From positions 248,001 to 312,000 of the forward strand of contig NZ_CP073318.1 in NCBI RefSeq assembly GCF_018263855.1: DNA of 64,000 nucleotides. Direction: 5' to 3'. Below, one piece after another: positions 1 to 8,292 of this stretch (the first letter of the stretch is position 1; each line of letters opens with the position of its first letter). Made by a program: the position numbers and the translations under genes. This DNA is from Kutzneria sp. CA-103260 (lineage in GTDB: Bacteria; Actinomycetota; Actinomycetes; Mycobacteriales; Pseudonocardiaceae). The notes under the pieces were generated by a model, which saw nothing but the letters and a program-made list of their open reading frames with translations, ran no database searches and was not told the DNA's origin.

Positions 1-60
1 CATCAGCTCCAACAGCTCGAAGGTGCGCTCGACCGACTGCACCCCACCGTTGCTCGTCAT
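1..60 (-). CDS. IclR-family transcriptional regulator, N-terminal fragment
   Basis: Only the first 20 codons are in the window; the gene runs off the left edge. The start ATG is at 60 on the minus strand and the peptide reads MTSNGGVQSVERTFELLELM, the usual opening of an IclR winged-helix domain (a V-x-S-V-x-R-x-x-x-L-L-x-x-L-like pattern). It is divergent from malate synthase with about 90 bp between the starts. In Streptomyces coelicolor the IclR protein AllR lies beside aceB1 and allantoin genes, so this is probably an AllR-like repressor of the neighbouring glyoxylate genes. The family call rests on a short stretch and the AllR assignment is inferred from context. Confidence 0.7.
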   Translation of the reverse strand, partial: MTSNGGVQSVERTFELLELM

Positions 61-150
61 GCGATCAGGGTCTCCCTGTACTTGGCTGGTGCCCAAGGGT
101 AGCGTGGCAGACGACGGTTCTGGAAGAAAAACTCCACGATGAGGAAAACT

Positions 151-1665
151 GTGCCTGAGATCCTGACCCCGGAGGCGGTGGATTTCGTCACCGACCTCAA
201 CCGGAGGTTCGCCCCACGCCGCGACGAGCTGATCGCCGCGCGTGCCACTCGCCGTGGCCGCAAGCTGGACTTCCTGCCGGAAACGGCCCACATCCGCGAC
301 GCGCAGTGGCAGGTGGCCGCCGCGCCGCCGGCGCTGACCGACCGCCGGGTGGAGATCACCGGGCCGACCGAGCGCAAGATGGCCATCAACGCGCTCAACT
401 CCGGGGCCAAGGTGTGGCTGGCCGACCTGGAGGACGCCAACACGCCGCACTGGCACAACGTCGTCTCCGGCCAGGAGAACCTGTACGACGCCGTGCGCGG
501 CACCATCGTGCACACCTCGCCCGAGGGCAAGCACTACGCGCTGCGCTCCGACGTCCGCCCCGCGACCATCGTGATGCGGCCCCGCGGCTGGCACCTGGAC
601 GAGCGGCACATCGACGTGGACGGCCGGCCCGCCGTCGGCGCCCTGGTCGACTTCGGCCTGTACTTCTTCCACAACGTCCGCGAGCTGTTGGCCCGGGGCA
701 GCGGTCCGTACTTCTATCTGCCGAAGATGGAGAGCCATCTCGAGGCGCGGCTGTGGAACGACGTCTTCACCTACGCGCAGGAGAAGCTGGGCATCCCGCA
801 CGGCACCATCCGCGCCACTGTGCTGATCGAGACCGTGCCGGCCGCGTTCGAGATGGAGGAGATCCTCTACGAGCTGCGTGACCACGCCTCCGGTCTGAAC
901 GCCGGCCGCTGGGACTACCTGTTCAGCCTGATCAAGACCTTCCGTGACGCCGGCGAGGAGTTCGTGCTGCCGGACCGCAACACCGTCACCATGACCGCGC
1001 CGTTCATGCGGGCCTACACCGAGTTGCTGGTCCGCACCTGCCACAAGCGCGGGGCGTTCGCCATGGGCGGCATGGCCGCGTTCATCCCGAACCGGCGCGA
1101 TCCCGAGGTCACCGCCGCCGCGCTGGAGAAGGTCCGGGCAGACAAGAGCCGCGAGGCCGGCGATGGTTTCGACGGCTCGTGGGTCGCGCACCCCGACCTG
1201 GTTCCGGTGTGCCAGGAGGTGTTCGACGAGGTGCTCGGCAAGCGTCCCAACCAGTTGGACAAGCTGCGCCCCGAGGTGCGGGTCACCGCCGACCAGCTGC
1301 TGGACGTCAAGTCCACGCCCGGTGAGGCCACTTTCGCCGGCGTCCGCTCCGCTGTCGATGTCGGCGTGCGGTACATCCAGTCCTGGCTTTCCGGCAACGG
1401 CGCTGCCGCCATCCACAACCTGATGGAGGACGCCGCCACCGCTGAGATCTCCCGTTCGCAGCTGTGGCAGTGGGTGCACAACGGCACCGTGCTGTCCGAC
1501 GGCCAGGTCGTCACCGCCGCGCTCGTGCGTGAGGTGCTGGCCGAGGTCAAGGCTGCGCTGTCCGGTGATCACCTCGACGAGGCGTGCGCCCTGTTCGAGC
1601 AGGTGGCGTTGGACGACGAGTTCGTGGACTTCCTGACACTGCCGGCCTACGCCAAGATCGACTGA
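151..1665 (+). CDS. aceB: Malate synthase A
   Basis: Condenses glyoxylate with acetyl-CoA to malate, either in the glyoxylate shunt or to consume glyoxylate from purine/allantoin breakdown. Family signatures seen are [10 protein letters not shown] (active-site Arg region), the FGLYFFHN and YFYLPKMES stretches, [14 protein letters not shown] with the metal-binding Glu, [11 protein letters not shown] with the metal-binding Asp, and [18 protein letters not shown] carrying the catalytic Asp. Length (504 aa) fits the A isoform rather than the roughly 720-aa G isoform. I prefer the GTG at 151 because GAGGA lies 5 nt upstream; the ATG at 139 would add four residues and has no clear ribosome site. 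The stop overlaps the next start by 1 nt (TGATG), so the downstream gene is probably translationally coupled. Confidence 0.95.
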   Translation: MPEILTPEAVDFVTDLNRRFAPRRDELIAARATRRGRKLDFLPETAHIRDAQWQVAAAPPALTDRRVEITGPTERKMAINALNSGAKVWLADLEDANTPHWHNVVSGQENLYDAVRGTIVHTSPEGKHYALRSDVRPATIVMRPRGWHLDERHIDVDGRPAVGALVDFGLYFFHNVRELLARGSGPYFYLPKMESHLEARLWNDVFTYAQEKLGIPHGTIRATVLIETVPAAFEMEEILYELRDHASGLNAGRWDYLFSLIKTFRDAGEEFVLPDRNTVTMTAPFMRAYTELLVRTCHKRGAFAMGGMAAFIPNRRDPEVTAAALEKVRADKSREAGDGFDGSWVAHPDLVPVCQEVFDEVLGKRPNQLDKLRPEVRVTADQLLDVKSTPGEATFAGVRSAVDVGVRYIQSWLSGNGAAAIHNLMEDAATAEISRSQLWQWVHNGTVLSDGQVVTAALVREVLAEVKAALSGDHLDEACALFEQVALDDEFVDFLTLPAYAKID

Positions 1666-2870
1666 TGGATCTCGACAAGCTCGTGTCCGAACTGGACAGT
1701 CAACTGTCCGATGTGGATGCTTTGCGGGACCGGTTGTTCCCGGGCTCGACCGGTGTCCGTCAGCCCGTGCACACCGTGTACGTGCCGGCGGACCAGGTCG
1801 GGCCCGGCCTGGTCCGTTCGTGGGGCGATCGGGCGTTGGCCGCCCTGGACGAGTTCGCCCCCGACGCCGGCGCTCTCACCGACGCCACCGGCGTTGACGC
1901 TGTCGGCGTGTACGACCGTCTTCGCGCCAAGCTGTCCCGTGAACCCGTCGAGGATCTTCGTATCGATTTCGAGGACGGCTACGGCTTTCCCGCCGACGAC
2001 GTCGAGGACGCCCATGTCCTCGCCGCCGCCTCCGTCCTTCGCGAGGCCGCTTCTCCGTTCTCCGGCATCCGCATCAAGGGCTTCGAGCCGTCCGGCCGCC
2101 GTCGCGGCGTGCGGACGCTTTCGCTCTTGTTGGGCGCTTTGAACCCTCTGCCGCCCAATTTTGTCGTCACCCTGCCGAAGGTCACTTCTGTCGAGCAGGT
2201 CGAGTCGATGGTGTGGCTGTGCACCCAGCTGGAGCGCTTTCCCGGTGAGCTCCGCTTCGAGCTTCAGATCGAGACCACCCAGGCCGTTCTCGGTCCCGAT
2301 GGCGCCGCCACTGTCGCTCGCATGATCCATGCCTCCGATGGCCGCTGTACCGGTCTGCACTACGGCACCTATGACTACAGTGCCGCTTGCGGTGTCACCG
2401 CCGCCCATCAGTCCATGGCGCATCCCGTCGCCGATCATGCCAAGAACGTCATGCTCTTGGCCGCCGCCGGCACCGGCGTGCACGTTTCCGACGGCTCCAC
2501 CAACATTCTCCCGGTGGGCGATCCTCCCGCCGTCCGCTTCGGTTGGCACTTGCACACCCGCCTGGTCACCCGCTCCCTGGAGCACGCCATCTACCAGGGC
2601 TGGGACCTGCACCCCCACCAGCTCCCCACCCGCTTCCTCGCCACTTTCTCCTTCTATCGCACCGCTTTCCCCGCCGCTGCCGCCCGTCTCCGCTCCTACT
2701 TGTCCAACACCGCCGGCGTCTTCCTCGATGAACCCGCCACCGCCCAAGCCCTCAGCGCCGCCCTGGTCCGCGGCATGGACTGCGGTGCCCTGGAGGTGCC
2801 GGAGGTGGAGGAGGCTGTCGGCGTCGATCGCTCTGTCCTGGACGGCTTCGCCCGCCGCCGCGTGGGGTGA
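1665..2870 (+). CDS. DUF6986 aldolase / citrate-lyase-like protein
   Basis: A 401-aa HpcH/HpaI/CitE-like TIM-barrel protein of the uncharacterised DUF6986 type. The acidic motif DLRIDFEDGYG (about residues 106-116), the region ELQIETTQAVLGPDG and a histidine/acid-rich GLHYGTYDYSAACG segment resemble metal- and carboxylate-binding loops of citrate-lyase/malyl-CoA-lyase folds. It overlaps aceB by 1 nt and is surely co-expressed with it. A C-C bond lyase or condensing role on a glyoxylate-related compound is likely, but the substrate is unknown to me. The 3' third is unusually poor in A and rich in C. Confidence 0.8.
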   Translation: MDLDKLVSELDSQLSDVDALRDRLFPGSTGVRQPVHTVYVPADQVGPGLVRSWGDRALAALDEFAPDAGALTDATGVDAVGVYDRLRAKLSREPVEDLRIDFEDGYGFPADDVEDAHVLAAASVLREAASPFSGIRIKGFEPSGRRRGVRTLSLLLGALNPLPPNFVVTLPKVTSVEQVESMVWLCTQLERFPGELRFELQIETTQAVLGPDGAATVARMIHASDGRCTGLHYGTYDYSAACGVTAAHQSMAHPVADHAKNVMLLAAAGTGVHVSDGSTNILPVGDPPAVRFGWHLHTRLVTRSLEHAIYQGWDLHPHQLPTRFLATFSFYRTAFPAAAARLRSYLSNTAGVFLDEPATAQALSAALVRGMDCGALEVPEVEEAVGVDRSVLDGFARRRVG

Positions 2871-2939
2871 GCTAGTGGCACGACTCGAATCCTCCACCCG
2901 GCAATTGCTCAGCGTATGTCGATAGGCCAGGCTGGCTCC

Positions 2940-3365
2940 ATGTCCATCGGTGTGCAGGTGACCTTCGATGCGCGCGACCCACAGAAGCAGGCCGAGTTCT
3001 GGGCGATGGCTCTCGGCTACGTCTTGGACCCGCCGCCGCCCGGCTTTGCCAGTTGGTCGGAGTTCGCCACCGCGCGCGGCATCCCCCGTGACCAGTGGCG
3101 TGCCGCTGTTATCGACCCGGAAGGGCGCGGACCGAGACTGTTCTTCCAACCAGTTCCGGAGGACAAGACCGTGAAAAACCGCGTGCACCTCGACGTGCAC
3201 GCAGGCGCCGGCGTGCACGACCCGGTGCTCCGCCGCGCCGCGGTGGCTGCACATGTCGACCGTCTGGCGGCCGCCGGTGCTACCAGGCTGCGCGAGCTCG
3301 ACGAAGTGTTCGGCTACTGCGTCGTGATGCAGGACCCCGAGGGCAACGAGTTCTGCGTGAGCTGA
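2940..3365 (+). CDS. VOC family (glyoxalase/dioxygenase-like) protein
   Basis: A 141-aa protein with two beta-alpha-beta-beta-beta-like halves. It opens IGVQVTFDARDPQKQAEFWAMALGY, a typical VOC start, and closes FGYCVVMQDPEGNEFCVS with the conserved metal-side Glu. The H in the VHLDVH motif is a second possible ligand. Members bind a metal and a small substrate; function cannot be assigned. I prefer the ATG at 2940, which begins exactly at the conserved domain; an ATG at 2916 would add eight residues. It follows the DUF6986 gene by 69 bp and may have its own promoter. Confidence 0.75.
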   Translation: MSIGVQVTFDARDPQKQAEFWAMALGYVLDPPPPGFASWSEFATARGIPRDQWRAAVIDPEGRGPRLFFQPVPEDKTVKNRVHLDVHAGAGVHDPVLRRAAVAAHVDRLAAAGATRLRELDEVFGYCVVMQDPEGNEFCVS

Positions 3366-3370
3366 CCAGC

Positions 3371-3398
3371 TAATGCACGGTCGCGCACCTACGCATTA
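3371..3398. terminator. Small inverted repeat between convergent genes
   Basis: TAATGC at 3371-3376 pairs with GCATTA at 3393-3398 across a 16-nt loop, between the convergent VOC and HNH genes. It is a weak terminator candidate with no T-tract. Confidence 0.25.
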
Positions 3399-3424
3399 CC
3401 CGACCAAGGTTGCGTGACGAACCA

Positions 3425-4591
3425 CTAGCCCGCTTTCTCTCGCCGCTGGCCCTGATCGCGGCCAGCGGCGAACTCCGGCCACCCTTCGTTGATCTTCACC
3501 GTCCAGTGGCTGTGATGGATCAGTCGATGATGGTGCCCGCACAGCAGCACGAGATTGTCCACACTGGTCGGTCCTCCATCAGCCCAGTGGATCACGTGAT
3601 GTGCGTGGCACTGCCGGGGTCTGCGTTGGCATCCCGGGAACGCGCACTCTTTGTCCCGGATGATCAGCGCCCGGCGGATCTGGTTCGGGATCGTCCTGCT
3701 CGCCCGCCCGATGTCCAGCACTTCGGACTTGGCTCCTAGCACCACTCGCATCACCTTGCTGTCACAGCCAATCCTCCGCGCCGAGGCCGCATCCATCGGC
3801 CCCATACCCTCGACATCGGCCGTGCCCCGCTGCTCCTGAAAGTCCTTCAGCGACATGGTGAGCGCAAGGTGAGGCCGCTCTCCACCTTCCTGGGGCAGGT
3901 CCTCGCTGCCGGCCGCGAGGTCGATGATCTCCGCGAAGGCATCGCCTTGGCGCTCGGGCGTGGTGCGGTTGTCGTCGGCGGAGGTCGGCTTGGCGAGCGG
4001 GCTGAGCAACGCCGTCAGCTTCGCCCCCGACTCCTGGTCGATCTTCCCTCGAAACACCACCGACCCGTCCTTACGGCTGGTCAGATGCAACTCCCGCTTC
4101 GGTTCCGCCAACTCCCGGTCATCCGGCGCTTTCCCATCCTGATCCAGCAACTGCAGGATGTGCCGGGCGATCACTCGTAGCGTCGCCCCGTCGAACTCAG
4201 CGGCCTTCTCCAGCAGCGCGGCCTCGACCTCGTCCCGCTGGCCCTCCGGTGCTTCCGTCAGGGTCATGTCGATGACGGCCAGATGCTGCTTGCTCAGCAG
4301 GCCTTCCCCGGCCGCCTCATGGACGGCCTCGTGTTCGAACAACTCCGTGTGCCGGAGGAGATCACGTGCCTCCGCTCGGGTCACCTTCCACTGCGCCATC
4401 AGGTCTGTCACCATCGCCGCCTGATCGTCCTTGGTGTGCGCGGTCCGTGACCACAACTCCGCTACGACCTCCACCTGTCGCACATAGTCAGCCCTGCGAC
4501 AGACCTCGGCACTCTCCCCGGCAGCCCACAGCGCCCCCTCATCCAGCCGCCACCATCCGGCGTCGGCAGACTGATCTAGGACTACTGTCAT
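3425..4591 (-). CDS. DUF222 domain / HNH endonuclease-signature protein
   Basis: A 388-aa protein with an N-terminal DUF222 region and a C-terminal HNH nuclease motif. The latter reads CAFPGCQRRPRQCHAHHVIHW, then GGPTSVDNLVLLCGHHHRLIHH, giving the zinc Cys pairs and the H-N-H catalytic residues (AHH, DN, HHH). This family is present in many copies in high-GC actinobacteria; a 13E12-type repeat family in Mycobacterium is related. Its biological role is unclear: nuclease activity is predicted, and some copies behave like selfish or scattered elements. No transposase or inverted repeats flank it here. Confidence 0.85.
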   Translation of the reverse strand: MTVVLDQSADAGWWRLDEGALWAAGESAEVCRRADYVRQVEVVAELWSRTAHTKDDQAAMVTDLMAQWKVTRAEARDLLRHTELFEHEAVHEAAGEGLLSKQHLAVIDMTLTEAPEGQRDEVEAALLEKAAEFDGATLRVIARHILQLLDQDGKAPDDRELAEPKRELHLTSRKDGSVVFRGKIDQESGAKLTALLSPLAKPTSADDNRTTPERQGDAFAEIIDLAAGSEDLPQEGGERPHLALTMSLKDFQEQRGTADVEGMGPMDAASARRIGCDSKVMRVVLGAKSEVLDIGRASRTIPNQIRRALIIRDKECAFPGCQRRPRQCHAHHVIHWADGGPTSVDNLVLLCGHHHRLIHHSHWTVKINEGWPEFAAGRDQGQRREKAG

Positions 4592-4811
4592 GCCCCCATT
4601 CTATCTCCCCTTGGGGATCGATTTCCCTTGTATGCCAACAAATACCCATGTGGGTGACCGACGGAAAGCGCTTTCCGCAACGACCCGCGCAACGCAACCA
4701 ATCCAACAAAACTCACACCCCGCCCCACGTCCAAAGCCCTCTTTGAACGCGCCCACCCATCCAACCGCAACCGGCCCAACCCAACCCCGCCGCCCATCCA
4801 ACTCGCCCCCT

Positions 4812-4858
4812 CAACACTTAGCCCTTGCGCTAACCATCCCCACCTGCAACACTTAGCC
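4812..4858. promoter_or_regulatory. Repeats upstream of the ArsR-SRPBCC operon
   Basis: The 12-mer CAACACTTAGCC occurs at 4812-4823 and again at 4847-4858. The first copy is also half of an inverted repeat, TTAGC (4818-4822) / GCTAA (4829-4833), 6-nt spacer. This sits directly before the ArsR start and is a plausible autoregulatory operator. The remaining upstream DNA (4592-4811) is C-rich and shows no further feature. Confidence 0.4.
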
Positions 4859-4860
4859 TC

Positions 4861-5187
4861 GTGGCTCAGTATCCAACCCAGACGGACGAGGTGTTCCTGG
4901 CGCTGGCTGATCCCACGCGACGAGCTGTGGTGCGCTGCTTGGGTAGTGGGCCGACGAGCGTGGGGGAGTTGGCGCGGCGGTTTCCGATGACCTTGCCGTC
5001 GTTCATGAAGCACGTGCGGACCCTGGAGTCCAGTGGCCTGATCCGAACCATGAAGGAGGGGCGGGTCCGGACCTGTGTGCTGAACCGGGAAAAACTGGGC
5101 CTGGTGGACGACTGGCTGGCCGAGCAGCGCCGCGTCTGGTCGGAGCGCACGGATCGGTTGGAGCAGTTCTTGGAGGAGGAGTCGTGA
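4861..5187 (+). CDS. ArsR-family winged-helix regulator
   Basis: A 108-aa repressor. The opening DEVFLALADPTRRAVVRCL and the helix-turn-helix SVGELARRFPMTLPSFMKHVRTLESSGLIRT are classical for the ArsR subgroup paired with SRPBCC genes. No metal-binding Cys motif is present, so a non-metal effector is likely. It starts with GTG at 4861, the first possible start; a second GTG at 4891 would remove ten residues. The 4-nt overlap (GTGA) with the SRPBCC gene indicates one operon. Confidence 0.85.
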   Translation: MAQYPTQTDEVFLALADPTRRAVVRCLGSGPTSVGELARRFPMTLPSFMKHVRTLESSGLIRTMKEGRVRTCVLNREKLGLVDDWLAEQRRVWSERTDRLEQFLEEES

Positions 5188-5648
5188 ATCCTGAGCTGGA
5201 TCTCGGCCTGGACCGGATCATTCGAGCGCCGCGAGCGCGGGTCTGGCAGGCCTGGACGGACCCGGACAAGCTGGCCCGGTGGTGGATCCCGAAGCCGACA
5301 CTGTGTCGAGTGGATCGACTGGAAGCCCGCCCGGGCGGTGCTTTCGTGACGCAGATGAGCGACGACGGCCAGACGTTCGTGCCCCATCTGAACGCCTGTT
5401 TCCTTGCGGTGGACGACTTGGAGCGGATCGTGTTCACGAACGCGGTGGACAGCACCTGGCGGCCGGCGGCGCCGGCTCCGGTGGCCTGCACGGCGACGAT
5501 CACGCTGCGGGATCACCCGGACGGCACGGACTACCGGGTGATCGTCCGGCACGGTGACCCGGAAGCCCGTGCCCTGCACGAGAAACTGGGCTTCAACGAC
5601 GGCTGGGGCACCGTCACCGCCCAGCTGGCGGCCCTGTCTGAGGCCTAG
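5184..5648 (+). CDS. SRPBCC (AHSA1-like) domain protein
   Basis: A 154-aa START/Bet v1-fold protein of the AHSA1 subgroup. It shows IRAPRARVWQAWTDPDKLARWW at the N-terminus and a long C-terminal helix (LHEKLGFNDGWGTVTAQLAAL). These proteins hold a hydrophobic cavity and are frequently co-transcribed with an ArsR regulator, as here. The ligand is unknown. Its stop shares a CTAG with the stop of the convergent GNAT gene, so the two reading frames overlap by 4 nt. Confidence 0.85.
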   Translation: MNPELDLGLDRIIRAPRARVWQAWTDPDKLARWWIPKPTLCRVDRLEARPGGAFVTQMSDDGQTFVPHLNACFLAVDDLERIVFTNAVDSTWRPAAPAPVACTATITLRDHPDGTDYRVIVRHGDPEARALHEKLGFNDGWGTVTAQLAALSEA

Positions 5649-6256
5649 CACCCCGGTGAAGTCGACCGCCCCAGATAAGTAAGCACCCCAGCATCTGGAA
5701 CGTCGATCACGTGGAACCCGAGCCGGTCGTAGAACGCCCGCGCCGACACGTTCACGGTCACCATGCCCAGATGCACCGCCGGCACACCACGTTCAAACAA
5801 CGCGCCCAGGAACGCTGTCATGAGCTCCCGTCCCAAACCCTTGCGCTGATACTCGGGCAGCAGATCGATGTGCAGGTGCGCGGGATACGCCGCCAGCTCG
5901 GGGACGATCATCCGCTCCGGATTGTGCATTAACGCCAGCATTTCCTCGCTGGGCGTCGTCAACGAGTCCGGCGCTGGATACCGGTCGGCCACCGTCGGCA
6001 ACCACTCCCGCCGGTACCGCCGCACGAACTCCGCCGTGTCGGCGGTGCCGATCACGTAGCCCACCGCCCGGGACCCGTCGTCGACGACGAACGCCAGCGA
6101 CGGGTCCAGCGCCACGTACGGGGCGAGGAAGATGGTCGGCATCAGGTCCTGGTCGGGGTACAGGTGCCGGGCGTCGCCGCCGGCGTCGGCGGTCCGTACG
6201 CAGACGTCGTACAGCGACGGCAGGTCCTCGGGCGCGAAGGGGCGTAACCGGGTCAC
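5645..6256 (-). CDS. GNAT family N-acetyltransferase
   Basis: A 203-aa acetyltransferase. The acetyl-CoA-binding motif A is seen as LLPEYQRKGLGRELMTAFLGAL (Q/R-x-x-G-x-G/A), followed by GVPAVHLGMVTVNVSARAFYDRLGFHVIDV (motif B). An N-terminal RPFAPEDLPSLYDVCVRTA is typical. Its start overlaps the upstream LuxR-regulator gene by 4 nt, so both are probably co-transcribed. The substrate is unknown. Confidence 0.88.
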   Translation of the reverse strand: MTRLRPFAPEDLPSLYDVCVRTADAGGDARHLYPDQDLMPTIFLAPYVALDPSLAFVVDDGSRAVGYVIGTADTAEFVRRYRREWLPTVADRYPAPDSLTTPSEEMLALMHNPERMIVPELAAYPAHLHIDLLPEYQRKGLGRELMTAFLGALFERGVPAVHLGMVTVNVSARAFYDRLGFHVIDVPDAGVLTYLGRSTSPGC

Positions 6257-6948
6257 CCCTGCATTGTGCCCAGTCCCGCCTCCCTCGCCAGCACGATCGT
6301 CTCGGCCCGGGACGCGGTGCGCAGTTTGTGGAAGATGGCCGACAGGTGGTTGCTAACGGTTTTCGGCGACAGCCGCAGCTGCCGCGCGATCAGCTGGTTG
6401 GACAGCCCGGCGGCGACCAGGTTGAGCACCTCGCGCTCCCGCCCGGTCAGGCCGGGGAACGGCGTCGTGGCCACGCCCAGGGGCCGCGCCACCAGTCCCA
6501 GCAGCCGGTCGGCCGCGGTCCGGCCGAAGATCATCTCGCCGGCGGCGACACCCTGGATCGCGCGCACGATCTCGTCCCGGGTGGCGTCCTTGTGCAGGTA
6601 TCCCCGCACGCCGGAGCGCAGTGCCGCGCGCAGTGAGTCGTCGTCGTCGCTGGACGTCAACGCCAGCACGGCCACGTCCCGCGCGGACCGCCGCAGCTCG
6701 GCCAGCACCGTCTCGCCGTCGGCGAGATCGAGCACCAGCACGTCGGGTCTGTGCAGCAGCACCTCGCGCACCGTGTCCCGTGCGGTGGCGGCCTCGGCCA
6801 CCACCGCGAAGGACTCGCACAGCACCCGCAGCCCGAGTCGCACCACCGGTTCGCTACTGGCCACGGCCACCGTCAATCCCTCGGTGACGGTGCGCCGTGC
6901 CGGTAGCGTGAGGACGGCTCCCGCCGCCGCCCCGTTGCTCATCGCCAT
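6253..6948 (-). CDS. LuxR/NarL-type response regulator
   Basis: A 231-aa protein with a receiver-like domain (about residues 22-140) and a LuxR helix-turn-helix (GLTGREREVLNLVAAGLSNQLIARQLRLSPKTVSNHLSAIFHKL, about 165-210). The candidate phospho-acceptor is the Asp in VLVLDLADGE. The receiver is degenerate: the acidic pocket normally near the N-terminus is replaced by VAVASSEPVVRLGL, so phosphorylation is doubtful. No sensor kinase is adjacent. GGGGGT lies upstream of the ATG at 6948; an alternative ATG is at 6942. Confidence 0.8.
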   Translation of the reverse strand: MAMSNGAAAGAVLTLPARRTVTEGLTVAVASSEPVVRLGLRVLCESFAVVAEAATARDTVREVLLHRPDVLVLDLADGETVLAELRRSARDVAVLALTSSDDDDSLRAALRSGVRGYLHKDATRDEIVRAIQGVAAGEMIFGRTAADRLLGLVARPLGVATTPFPGLTGREREVLNLVAAGLSNQLIARQLRLSPKTVSNHLSAIFHKLRTASRAETIVLAREAGLGTMQG

Positions 6949-7087
6949 GTCCGTACCCCCAAGTCTCTGGCGACCTTGACGCTAGGGCAGGGCGTTCATA
7001 TCCCGTTCAAATCCATCAACTGAACAGATGAGCGGCAATTTCCGAAACCGGCGGACCGGATGCTAGATTGACCGCCTTTCTGCCCTC

Positions 7088-7102
7088 TGACCAGGGCGGT
7101 CA
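7088..7102. promoter_or_regulatory. TGACC-N5-GGTCA palindrome, likely TetR operator
   Basis: TGACC (7088-7092) and GGTCA (7098-7102) form a perfect inverted repeat 30 nt before the TetR start at 7133, overlapping where the promoter should be. A TAGGGT -10-like hexamer lies at 7115-7120. Confidence 0.45.
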
Positions 7103-7132
7103 CGATTTTTGGCCTAGGGTAGGTTGCCGCAT

Positions 7133-7621
7133 ATGGGTCACCGTGAGGATTTGATGATCGGGGCCAGGCGCTGCCTTGCGGAGAAGGGCTACGCGCGCAC
7201 CACGGCGCGGGACGTGGTGGCCGCCTCGGGCGCGAACCTGGCCTCCATCGGCTACCACTACGGCTCCAAGGAGGCCCTGCTCAACCAGGCGCTGATCCAG
7301 TCGGCGCGGGAGTGGGGCGACCGGCTGTCGGCGGCGCTGGCCGAGCCCGGGGAGATCTGGGGACGCCTGGTCGAGCTGATTGGCTCGGACCGCCAGTTGC
7401 TGGCTGCGCAGTTCGAGGTGCTGGCACAGGTCGAGCACGCCGAGGACGTGCGCGAGGTGGTGGCCGAGGAACGGCCCTTCGACCACCTCGACCCCCGAGT
7501 GGGCGCGCTCTACCAGGCGCTGCTGACCGGGATCATGGCCCAGTGGCTGGTCGATCCGGCCACCGCGATGACCGGCCCGGACGTCGTCGAGGCGCTGGAC
7601 ATCGTCGCCCGCGGCCGCTGA
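7133..7621 (+). CDS. TetR-family regulator
   Basis: A 162-aa repressor, shorter than most of the family. The DNA-binding domain is clear: LMIGARRCLAEKGYARTTARDVVAASGANLASIGYHYGSKEALLNQAL (about residues 7-54). The ligand domain is only about 110 residues and ends VVEALDIVARGR. I chose the ATG at 7133; an upstream TTG at 7124 is also in frame. A palindrome upstream suggests autoregulation. What else it controls is not evident, because the gene next to it is only a remnant of an oxidoreductase. Confidence 0.8.
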   Translation: MGHREDLMIGARRCLAEKGYARTTARDVVAASGANLASIGYHYGSKEALLNQALIQSAREWGDRLSAALAEPGEIWGRLVELIGSDRQLLAAQFEVLAQVEHAEDVREVVAEERPFDHLDPRVGALYQALLTGIMAQWLVDPATAMTGPDVVEALDIVARGR

Positions 7622-7622
7622 G

Positions 7623-7724
7623 TCAGCTCTCCGCTTCGCCGACGCCATCCTCGCCGACCGGGCCGTCGAGGCCCACACCCGCGCCGACGCCGGCGTCCGC
7701 GGCAAACTCGTCCTCACGTTCTGA
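7623..7724 (+). pseudogene. C-terminal remnant of a zinc-binding dehydrogenase / quinone oxidoreductase
   Basis: The frame ending at the TGA at 7722-7724 encodes FADAILADRAVEAHTRADAG followed by VRGKLVLTF-stop, very like the last residues of MDR-superfamily quinone oxidoreductases (...AH-x-x-x-x-x-G-x-x-RGKLVL). No start or upstream domain is present: the frame runs back into the TetR gene out of phase. It looks like the tail of a deleted oxidoreductase once regulated by the adjacent TetR. The call rests on about 30 residues. Confidence 0.45.
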
Positions 7725-8292
7725 GCAGGCCGGACAGGGCCAGGGCGGAGCGGCGGAAGTACTGCTGGTCCACCGTGCCCGGCTCCAGCACGGCCCGGTG
7801 GACCAGGCCGCCGAGCAGGGCGGCCAGGGCCGGGGCCAGCTGCTCGGCCTGCTCGGTGGTGATGTGGCCGTCGCGGCCGACGAGGAGCTTGGCCAGGCGG
7901 CCGGCGGTGGTCAGGGACATGACGGTGGGGTCGCGCAGCATCAGGCCGGCCAGTTCGAGTTCGAAGGCGAAGCGGTGGCGGGCGTCGGAGGCGGTGGCGA
8001 CGTGGTGGAAGGCGTCGGCGCAGCCGGTGAGGACCTCGGCCAGGGACAGGCGGGGATCGGCTAGCTCGGCCAGCAGGCCGTCGAGCTCGTCGGCGTAGCG
8101 GGCGACGACGGCCAGCAGCAGGTTCCGCTTGCTGCCGAAGATGGAGTAGACGGCGCCGGTGGTGAGCTCGGCCCGCTCGGCGATGTCGTCCAGCCGCGCC
8201 TGCTGGTAGCCGCGGTCGGCCATCTCGGCCAGCGCGGCGTCGATCAGCGCGTCCCGGTTGCGCTGCCGCGACTGCGACCGGGTCAACCGCAT
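7714..8292 (-). CDS. TetR-family regulator (partner of the M14 carboxypeptidase)
   Basis: A 192-aa repressor with N-terminal helix-turn-helix RDALIDAALAEMADRGYQQARLDDIAERAELTTGAVYSIFGSKRNLL (about residues 12-58) and a longer ligand domain. Its ATG at 8292 lies inside the 3' end of the M14 peptidase gene (10-nt overlap), so it is translated from the same mRNA. It probably represses that operon through the palindromes at 9597-9630. Confidence 0.87.
   Translation of the reverse strand: MRLTRSQSRQRNRDALIDAALAEMADRGYQQARLDDIAERAELTTGAVYSIFGSKRNLLLAVVARYADELDGLLAELADPRLSLAEVLTGCADAFHHVATASDARHRFAFELELAGLMLRDPTVMSLTTAGRLAKLLVGRDGHITTEQAEQLAPALAALLGGLVHRAVLEPGTVDQQYFRRSALALSGLLRT

Noticed and set aside
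1647..3254. A 535-codon minus-strand frame opposite DUF6986 and the VOC gene
   Set aside because: It is a shadow of the coding strand; His/Gly/Val-rich without domain features.
3425..4591. DUF222-HNH gene as part of a mobile element
   Set aside because: There are no terminal inverted repeats, target duplications, intron structure or transposase; codon use is like the neighbours.
4654..4859. TAGCCT at 4854 as a leaderless promoter for the ArsR gene
   Set aside because: It ends only 1 nt before the GTG at 4861, too close for initiation at that start; the C-rich DNA before it shows no -35.
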